A stretch of 27,206 bases of DNA, taken from positions 1 through 27,206 of the forward strand of contig JADGDA010000003.1 of assembly GCA_015228695.1 (NCBI GenBank). Direction: 5' to 3'. The first letter of the stretch is position 1. Each line of letters opens with the position of its first letter. The notes below the pieces were generated by a model. The model had not been told where the DNA came from. It searched no databases and saw only the letters and a list, made by a program, of their open reading frames with translations. The position numbers and the translations under genes were made by a program. Source of the DNA: Alphaproteobacteria bacterium (GTDB lineage Bacteria > Pseudomonadota > Alphaproteobacteria > Rhodospirillales > Rhodospirillaceae). Shown here in pieces: positions 21,788 through 27,206 of this stretch.

Positions 21788-23215
21788 ATGACGGTCGTAA
21801 CACGCTTTGCTCCATCTCCCACGGGTTTTCTCCACATTGGTGGCGCGAGGACCGCCCTGTTCAACTGGCTGTTCGCCCGCCATTACGGCGGACGCTTTCT
21901 CCTGCGCATCGAGGATACCGACCGGGCCCGGTCGACCCGCGAGGCCGTCGATGCCATTTTCGACGGCCTCCGCTGGCTTGGGCTGGATTGGGACGAAGAG
22001 CCGGTGTTCCAGTTTTCCCGCGCCGCCCGCCATGCCGAGGTCGCCCGCGAGATGATCGCCCGGGGGCGGGCCTATCCCTGCTACTGCTCGCCCGAGGAAC
22101 TGACCCGGATGCGCGAGGAGGCCCGCCGGGATGGCCGTCCCGCCGGCTATGACGGCCGCTGGCGGGACCGCGATCCGGCCGAGGCGCCGGAAGGCGTCGC
22201 CCCCGTGGTCCGTCTGAAGGCGCCACGGGACGGGGAAACCATCCTTCAGGATCTGGTTCAAGGCGAGGTCACGGTCGCCAACGCCCAACTCGACGACATG
22301 ATTCTGCTGCGGGCCGACGGCACCCCCACCTATATGCTGTCGGTGGTGGTGGACGACCACGATATGGACATTACCCACATTATCCGCGGCGACGATCACC
22401 TGACCAACGCCTTCCGCCAGACCCAGATTTACCGGGCCATGGGCTGGGAGATTCCCCACTTCGCCCATATTCCGCTGATCCACGGACCCGACGGGGCCAA
22501 GCTGTCGAAACGCCACGGCGCCCTGGGGGCGGAGGCCTACCGCGACATGGGGTTCCTGCCCGAGGCCCTTCGCAATTACCTCACCCGCCTCGGCTGGGGC
22601 CATGGCGACGATGAGATTTTCTCCACCGAACAGGCGGTCTCCTGGTTCGACATCGGCGGAGTCGGCCGGTCTCCGGCCCGATTCGACATGGCCAAGCTCA
22701 CCAGCCTCAATGCCCACTACCTGCGCGAGGCCGACGACGCGCGACTCGGCGAGCTGATCGTGCCGCGCCTGCGGGCCCTGGCCGGCGCCAACCTGGACGA
22801 GGAAGCCCTGCCCCGCCTCCGGGCCGCCATACCGGGCTTGAAGGCGCGGGCCCGCACCCTGGCGGAACTGGCGGAAAACGCCCTGTTCTACGTTCTCCGC
22901 CGCCCGATTTCCTTGGACGACAAGGCTCTCCAGCAACTGGACGCCGACGGACGGGCGCTCCTGTCCGCGATCGTGGCGGAACTCGCCCCCAGAACCGGGT
23001 GGACGAAGGACGCCTTGGAGGATGCCGCCCGGGCGCACGCGGAGACGAAGGGCCTCAAGCTCGGCAAAGTCGCCCAGCCCCTTCGCGCGGCCCTGACCGG
23101 CTCGACCACCTCGCCTCCCATCTTCGAGGTCATGGAAATTCTGGGAGCCGACGAAACCCTCGGACGACTGAGGGACGCGCTGGACCGAAAACCGGCGCCC
23201 GACAACGCCGCCTGA
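21788..23215 (+). CDS. gltX: Glutamate--tRNA ligase
   Basis: This class I aminoacyl-tRNA synthetase charges tRNA with glutamate for translation and tetrapyrrole synthesis. The 475-residue protein has RFAPSPTGFLHIGGARTALFNW with the HIGH-type signature HIGG (16-19), a CYC segment (98-100) in the connective region, and the KLSKR signature (238-242). The C-terminal helical anticodon-binding domain is complete. Alphaproteobacteria often have two gltX copies, and the sequence alone does not show whether this one also charges tRNA-Gln. The start is ATG 21788. The 83-base divergent spacer to comEC holds no promoter I can assign firmly. Confidence 0.97.
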   Translation: MTVVTRFAPSPTGFLHIGGARTALFNWLFARHYGGRFLLRIEDTDRARSTREAVDAIFDGLRWLGLDWDEEPVFQFSRAARHAEVAREMIARGRAYPCYCSPEELTRMREEARRDGRPAGYDGRWRDRDPAEAPEGVAPVVRLKAPRDGETILQDLVQGEVTVANAQLDDMILLRADGTPTYMLSVVVDDHDMDITHIIRGDDHLTNAFRQTQIYRAMGWEIPHFAHIPLIHGPDGAKLSKRHGALGAEAYRDMGFLPEALRNYLTRLGWGHGDDEIFSTEQAVSWFDIGGVGRSPARFDMAKLTSLNAHYLREADDARLGELIVPRLRALAGANLDEEALPRLRAAIPGLKARARTLAELAENALFYVLRRPISLDDKALQQLDADGRALLSAIVAELAPRTGWTKDALEDAARAHAETKGLKLGKVAQPLRAALTGSTTSPPIFEVMEILGADETLGRLRDALDRKPAPDNAA

Positions 23216-23270
23216 ACGTCGCGGGCTTTCCGCCCAAACGTTTCACGAACATTCACGGGGGATTTGTGCG

Positions 23271-24581
23271 ATGACGAACACCGCTCAAAAGAAAACCGTT
23301 ACCCTGACCGACAACAGCACCGGGAAATCCTATGAGTTTCCCGTCATTCAAGGCACCGTTGGACCGGACGTGGTGGATATCCGCAATCTTTACGCGGACA
23401 CCGGTCTTTTCACCTTCGACCCCGGCTTCACCTCCACGGGAAGTTGCGAGTCGAAGATCACCTTCATCGACGGAGACGAGGGAGTCCTGCTGTACCGGGG
23501 CTATCCCATCGAGGAATTGGCCGAACACTCCGATTTCACGGAGGTCGCCTATCTCCTGCTCAACGGAGAATTGCCGACGGCCAAGGAGCGGTCGGACTTC
23601 GACTATTCCATGACCCATCACAACATGCTTCACGAGCAACTCGCCTATTTCTATCGCGGGTTCCGTCGCGACGCCCACCCGATGGCGGTCATGTGCGGGG
23701 TGGTCGGAGCGCTGTCGGCCTTCTATCACGACAGCCTGGACATCAACGATCCCCACCAGAGAATGGTCGCCTCCCACCGTCTGGTGGCGAAGATGCCGAC
23801 CGTCGCGGCCTGGGCCTACAAATACTCCCTCGGCCAGCCGTTCATCTATCCGCGCAACGAAATGCGCTACGCCGAGAATTTCCTGCACATGATGTTCGCC
23901 ACCCCGTGCGAGCCGTACAAGGTCAGCCCGATCCTGGCCAAGGCCATGGACAGAATCCTGATCCTGCATGCCGATCACGAGCAGAACGCCTCCACCTCGA
24001 CCGTCCGTTTGGCCGGATCGTCGGGGGCCAATCCGTTCGCCTGCATCGCCGCCGGAATCGCCTCCCTCTGGGGTCCCGCGCACGGAGGAGCCAACGAGGC
24101 CGTTCTCAACATGTTGAAGGCCATCGGTTCCACCGACCGGATTCCGGAATTCATCCGCCGCGCCAAGGACAAGAACGATTCGTTCAAGTTGATGGGTTTC
24201 GGTCACCGCGTATACAAGAACTACGATCCACGCGCCAAGATCATGGAGCGCACCTGCCACGAGGTTCTCGATGAACTCGGGATGAAAAGCAACTCGCTGC
24301 TGGCCATCGCCATGGAACTGGAGCGAATCGCCCTCAGCGACGATTACTTCATTGAAAAGAAGCTCTATCCGAACGTGGACTTCTATTCCGGGATCATCTT
24401 CAATGCCATGGGAATCCCGTCCTCCATGTTCACCGCCCTGTTCGCCCTGGCGCGGACGGTGGGGTGGATTTCCCAGTGGAACGAGATGATGAAGGAAGAG
24501 ACTCAGAAGATCGGCCGCCCGCGCCAGCTCTACACCGGCGCGGTCAAACGCCCGTTCAAGCCCCTGCACCAGAGGGAGTAA
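23271..24581 (+). CDS. gltA: Citrate synthase (type II)
   Basis: This enzyme condenses acetyl-CoA and oxaloacetate to citrate at the entry to the TCA cycle. The 436-residue length is that of the hexameric Gram-negative type. Catalytic residues are H271 (GPAHGGANEAV), H312 (GFGHRVYKNYDPRAK) and D370 (NVDFYSG), and HADHEQNASTSTVR precedes them. The start is ATG 23271, preceded by a GGGGGA Shine-Dalgarno. The 55-base gap after gltX contains a small GCGGG/CCGC hairpin, so gltA may be co-transcribed or have its own start. A strong GC hairpin follows the stop. Confidence 0.98.
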   Translation: MTNTAQKKTVTLTDNSTGKSYEFPVIQGTVGPDVVDIRNLYADTGLFTFDPGFTSTGSCESKITFIDGDEGVLLYRGYPIEELAEHSDFTEVAYLLLNGELPTAKERSDFDYSMTHHNMLHEQLAYFYRGFRRDAHPMAVMCGVVGALSAFYHDSLDINDPHQRMVASHRLVAKMPTVAAWAYKYSLGQPFIYPRNEMRYAENFLHMMFATPCEPYKVSPILAKAMDRILILHADHEQNASTSTVRLAGSSGANPFACIAAGIASLWGPAHGGANEAVLNMLKAIGSTDRIPEFIRRAKDKNDSFKLMGFGHRVYKNYDPRAKIMERTCHEVLDELGMKSNSLLAIAMELERIALSDDYFIEKKLYPNVDFYSGIIFNAMGIPSSMFTALFALARTVGWISQWNEMMKEETQKIGRPRQLYTGAVKRPFKPLHQRE

Positions 24582-24593
24582 CCCTGGGGGAAT

Positions 24594-24624
24594 CCGGGGA
24601 GGGGCCGACCCGCCCTCTCCCCGG
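24594..24624. terminator. Bidirectional GC-rich hairpin between gltA and the convergent gene
   Basis: CCGGGGAG (24594-24601) pairs with CTCCCCGG (24617-24624). An inner GGGC/GCCC stem, offset by one bulged base, extends the pairing. It sits between two convergent stops, as expected for a shared terminator, though it lacks a T-run. Confidence 0.6.
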
Positions 24625-24634
24625 GATACCCCAT

Positions 24635-25153
24635 TCAGTTGGAGTGGGACTCGGACACTTCCGCCGCTGGTTCGGGGGAGAGCGGCGCGGCCTCCGTACT
24701 GCCGGTGTCCGCAACGGGAGGAGGCTCCGCCGCCTGGACGCGCGGCTTGCGCGGAGCCCGGGGTTTCTTCGCCGGGGGGATGACCTCTCCCGCGATTGCG
24801 GGAGATTCCGCCGGAGAAGGGGACGCAACCTCGATCTTCGGCTCCGTTGGTTGAGAAGCCTTCGGCTCCGTTGGTTGAGGAGCCTTCGGCTCCATTGGTT
24901 GAGGAGCCTCCGGCTCCGCTGATCGGGGAGCCAGGGCGGTTTCGGGTTTCGCCTCGGGTTTTGCTTCCGGCTTGGGTTGGGCCTTCGGGGCCTCGGGCTT
25001 CGCCTTGGCCTTGCTTTCCGGAGCCTTGGCTTCCGGGGCACCCCGCCGCCACCAGAGCACACTGCCGCCCACCGCCGAGTGGGCGGCATTGGCCCATACC
25101 CGGTACCAGAACGTCGGGTCCAGTTTGAGCTTGTCCAGTTTCAACCCATCCAT
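24635..25153 (-). CDS. Hypothetical low-complexity Pro/Ala/Lys/Glu-rich protein
   Basis: I do not recognise this 172-residue protein. Residues 1-36 look structured, with DPTFWYRVWANAAHSAVGGSVLWWRRG, rich in tryptophan and possibly amphipathic. The rest is disordered: AKPEAPKPE-type charged repeats, then an EPKAPQPT repeat encoded by a 24-bp tandem array, then a basic KKPRAPRKPR patch and an acidic tail. ATG 25153 overlaps the lpxB stop (TGATG), so translation is probably coupled to lpxB; a much longer open frame upstream is a shadow over lpxB. It could be a membrane- or envelope-tethering protein or a nucleic-acid-binding tail protein, but function cannot be assigned. Coupling and codon phase make it a real gene. 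Confidence 0.7.
   Translation of the reverse strand: MDGLKLDKLKLDPTFWYRVWANAAHSAVGGSVLWWRRGAPEAKAPESKAKAKPEAPKAQPKPEAKPEAKPETALAPRSAEPEAPQPMEPKAPQPTEPKASQPTEPKIEVASPSPAESPAIAGEVIPPAKKPRAPRKPRVQAAEPPPVADTGSTEAAPLSPEPAAEVSESHSN
24840..24932. repeat. 24-bp tandem repeat (about 3.9 copies)
   Basis: Units start at 24840, 24864, 24888 and, degenerate, 24912. The first three differ from each other by only one to three bases. On the minus strand they encode an eight-residue Pro-rich repeat of the type EPKAPQPT. Copy number is likely to vary between strains. Confidence 0.88.
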
Positions 25154-26325
25154 CACGTCGTCCCTTTCAATTGCTCCATCACGCTCAGCACCACCCGCGC
25201 GGCCCGCGTGCTCGGTGATGGCCCACCCAGCCCCAACGCCACCATGGCTTCGCGCAGGCCGATCCGTTGTTCCTCGCGGGCCGTGGGGTCGTCCAACAGA
25301 CGGGCGACCTCCTCCGCGAGCAATTCCGCCCGACAATTCTCCTGCAACAACTCCGGCACCACAAGCCGATCCAGCATGTGGTTGACAAGATTGACATAGC
25401 GTATCCGGGTCATCCGCCGGAACATCCAGACCGTGAGCGCCGAGAGCCGATAGGTCACGACCGCCGGCGTTCCCGCCATCGCCAATTCGAGGGCTACCGT
25501 GCCCGAAGCCGCCAAGGCCACGTCGGCGGCGGCAAAGGCGTCGTACTTGTCTTCCTGCCCCCGGACCACCCTGACCGGAACCGCCCACCGCGAGGTCGCC
25601 GCCGCCACCCGGTCCGCGACCGTCGCCACCGTCGGCGCCACGAGTTCCAGGGACGGGTGGCGCGCCGCGAGAAGGGACACCGCCTTCTCGAACCGGGGCA
25701 GCAGCCGGGCGATTTCTCCGCGTCGACTGCCCGGCAACAGACATAACAGGGGAGCCGTCTCCGGAATTCCGTTCCGCTCCCGGAACGAAGCCCCCCGGCC
25801 CCGTTCGGCTCCGCTTTCGATGACCGGATGGCCGACATGGGTCGTCGGCAGCCCGACCGCCTCGAAATAGGGCGGCTCGAAGGGAAGCAGGGTCATCAGG
25901 TGGTCGAGAACGGGGGCCATGCGGGCGGCGCGCTGTTCACGCCAAGCCCAGACCATCGGGGCCACATAATGGATTTGCGGAGTCCGGGGACCGCCCTTGC
26001 GGATGGCGCGGTTGATCCGGCCGGTGAATCCCCACGAATCGATGGTGACCAAGGCGTCGGGGCGCAGGCGGCGGATTTCGGCGACGGTTTCCCGCTCGCG
26101 CCGGAGTATCCGGGGAATGCGCGGGAGGACTTCGAGAAATCCCATCACCGCCAGATCGCCCATGTCGAACAGGCTGTCCAGCCCTTCCGCCGCCATGGCC
26201 TCGCCGCCGACCCCGGCAAAGCGGATGCGCCCCCCCGTTTCCGCCTTCAGACCCGCCATCAGGCGCGCCCCCAGCATATCGCCCGAGGGCTCTCCGGCAA
26301 TGATGAAGACCAGGGGAGTCGTCAC
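25153..26325 (-). CDS. lpxB: Lipid-A-disaccharide synthase
   Basis: LpxB is a peripheral inner-membrane glycosyltransferase that joins UDP-2,3-diacylglucosamine to lipid X to make the lipid A disaccharide. The 390-residue protein has the N-terminal AGEPSGD (10-16), the GFLEVLPRIP membrane-binding helix, IDSWGF, HYVAPMVWAWRE, LLPFEPPYFE and HVGHPVIE. The C-terminal half has LLPGSRRGEI and ASGTVALELA. The start is GTG, overlapping the lpxI stop by four bases. Gene order lpxI-lpxB is standard for alphaproteobacteria that use LpxI. A hypothetical gene is coupled to its 3' end. Confidence 0.97.
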   Translation of the reverse strand: MTTPLVFIIAGEPSGDMLGARLMAGLKAETGGRIRFAGVGGEAMAAEGLDSLFDMGDLAVMGFLEVLPRIPRILRRERETVAEIRRLRPDALVTIDSWGFTGRINRAIRKGGPRTPQIHYVAPMVWAWREQRAARMAPVLDHLMTLLPFEPPYFEAVGLPTTHVGHPVIESGAERGRGASFRERNGIPETAPLLCLLPGSRRGEIARLLPRFEKAVSLLAARHPSLELVAPTVATVADRVAAATSRWAVPVRVVRGQEDKYDAFAAADVALAASGTVALELAMAGTPAVVTYRLSALTVWMFRRMTRIRYVNLVNHMLDRLVVPELLQENCRAELLAEEVARLLDDPTAREEQRIGLREAMVALGLGGPSPSTRAARVVLSVMEQLKGTT

Positions 26326-27164
26326 GATTCCACCGCCACGCCGACGACGAACATCTCCAAGGCGTCCGCCCGCTCGCCCACGGCACGCCGGTCCAGGATC
26401 AGGGCGGCTCCAGCCTCCACCGCAATTCCGCGCAATCCCGCCCGCGCCGCCCGCTCGACGGTCTCCACACCGATGGTCGGCAGGTCGGCCCGCCTCTCCT
26501 GCCCCGGCTTGGACACCTTGACCAGGACCCCGCCGGGCCCCCGGCGCGCCAGTTCCCGACAGCGGGACAGCATCGAGTCTGTGCCTTCCACCGCCTCCAC
26601 CGCCAGGACAAGGCCCTGCTGCACCACGGCCCCCTGCCCCACGTCCAGCGCCCCCAGGTGCCGAGCTACCTGGATTCCGCGTTGAATATCAAGCTCCGCC
26701 TGGGAATCGGGCATGACGCGCCCATAGGGTCCGACCGCCGCCAACAGGTCGGCCAGAACCTCATCCACCCCTATGACGCGGAATCCCTCCGCCTCCAGCC
26801 CGGAAATCAACGCCGAGAGAAGGCCGTCGTCCCCGAGCGCCTTCATCCCGACCCTGGCAATGAACCGCGCGGCCCACAGGTCGGGACGAAGGTCCGTGAA
26901 ACTCGGGCGGCGGACGGCTCCCGCCAGCACCAATTCCCCGACTCCATGATCGCGGAGAAGGGAAATTCCCGTACCCGCCGCTCCCAGCCGAATCCAGCCG
27001 TGCTCGACCCCTTCCGTCACCGCGGGATCGGCAAAGCCCTCAAGGGCGAGAACGAAAAGAGGGCGTCCCTCGGCCCGACACGCGGACGCCAAGCGGAGCG
27101 GCAAATCACCGGCCCCAGCGATCAGGCCCAGCTTGGCCTTGGGGTTAGAGCGGTTTCCGACCAC
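26322..27164 (-). CDS. lpxI: UDP-2,3-diacylglucosamine diphosphatase LpxI
   Basis: LpxI hydrolyses UDP-2,3-diacylglucosamine to lipid X and UMP, replacing LpxH in most alphaproteobacteria. The 280-residue protein has the N-terminal LGLIAGAGDLPLRL motif, the GAVRRPSFTDLRPD stretch and the DUF1009 C-terminal domain with KVSKPGQERRADLPTIGVETV, including the conserved aspartate in RADLPTIG. The start taken is GTG 27164. Only 42 bases of the window lie upstream, so the usual neighbour lpxA is presumably just outside. It is the first visible gene of a minus-strand lpx operon. Confidence 0.95.
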   Translation of the reverse strand: MVGNRSNPKAKLGLIAGAGDLPLRLASACRAEGRPLFVLALEGFADPAVTEGVEHGWIRLGAAGTGISLLRDHGVGELVLAGAVRRPSFTDLRPDLWAARFIARVGMKALGDDGLLSALISGLEAEGFRVIGVDEVLADLLAAVGPYGRVMPDSQAELDIQRGIQVARHLGALDVGQGAVVQQGLVLAVEAVEGTDSMLSRCRELARRGPGGVLVKVSKPGQERRADLPTIGVETVERAARAGLRGIAVEAGAALILDRRAVGERADALEMFVVGVAVES

Positions 27165-27206
27165 GTTGACCCATCTTCACCTTGCTCTTTTCCGCCGTGG
27201 GTGTGT

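Noticed and set aside
24635..25744. 369-codon frame extending the Pro-rich gene back into lpxB
   Set aside because: The upstream part is antiphase to the well-supported lpxB gene; the ATG at the lpxB stop explains the real gene.
27145..27206. Minus-strand frame ending TAA at 27145 as a possible lpxA tail overlapping lpxI
   Set aside because: Only about 20 codons are visible and nothing in them is recognisable as LpxA, so the upstream gene cannot be named from this window.

Overview
This window comes from a GC-rich alphaproteobacterium, most likely in or near the Rhodospirillales. The evidence is a lipid A pathway that uses LpxI, an autoregulated lexA with the alphaproteobacterial box GAAC-N7-GAAC, a full CtrA-type motif (TTAA-N7-TTAA), an O2-independent ubiquinone set (ubiT, ubiU, ubiV), and gene order common in that class. 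No rRNA, tRNA, CRISPR array, prophage or intact insertion sequence was seen. Genes are tightly packed, and many overlap their neighbour by 1-4 bases (ATGA, GTGA or TGATG junctions).

Layout. (1) 1-5065, plus strand: the 3' end of nuoN (complex I), then birA, coaX, rnj, mce and a DNA-3-methyladenine glycosylase gene (tag). All are chained by overlaps or very short gaps. (2) 5066-5434: a non-coding stretch holding a 222-bp near-palindromic, MITE-like element. Each of its arms carries a perfect CtrA-type box, and its core holds a nested palindrome pair of the kind dispersed in alphaproteobacterial genomes. (3) 5435-8213, plus: a three-gene signalling operon made of a bacteriohemerythrin, a single-domain receiver protein, and a protein that joins a flavodiiron/ODP-like metallo-beta-lactamase-fold domain to an intact GGDEF diguanylate cyclase. 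(4) 8242-9114, minus: ilvE, divergent from a plus-strand trio of MarR regulator, OmpR-type response regulator and EnvZ-like kinase. The MarR/OmpR pair resembles PetP/PetR. (5) 11804-14393, plus: ubiT, ubiU and ubiV. (6) 14480-18597, plus: trpG, trpD, trpC, moaC and moeA, followed by lexA with its own SOS-controlled promoter. (7) 19356-21704, minus: a comEC homologue that converges on and overlaps lexA and diverges from gltX. (8) 21788-24581, plus: gltX and gltA, ending at a GC-rich hairpin. (9) 24635-27164, minus: lpxI, lpxB and a low-complexity Pro/Ala/Lys/Glu-rich gene of unknown function.

Functional themes. Much of the window concerns life at changing oxygen: complex I, anaerobic ubiquinone synthesis, molybdenum cofactor synthesis, a possible PetPR-like regulator of respiration, and above all the hemerythrin/receiver/diiron-GGDEF operon. 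I infer that this operon converts O2 or redox state into c-di-GMP, possibly under CtrA control. It is the best candidate here for a little-described system.
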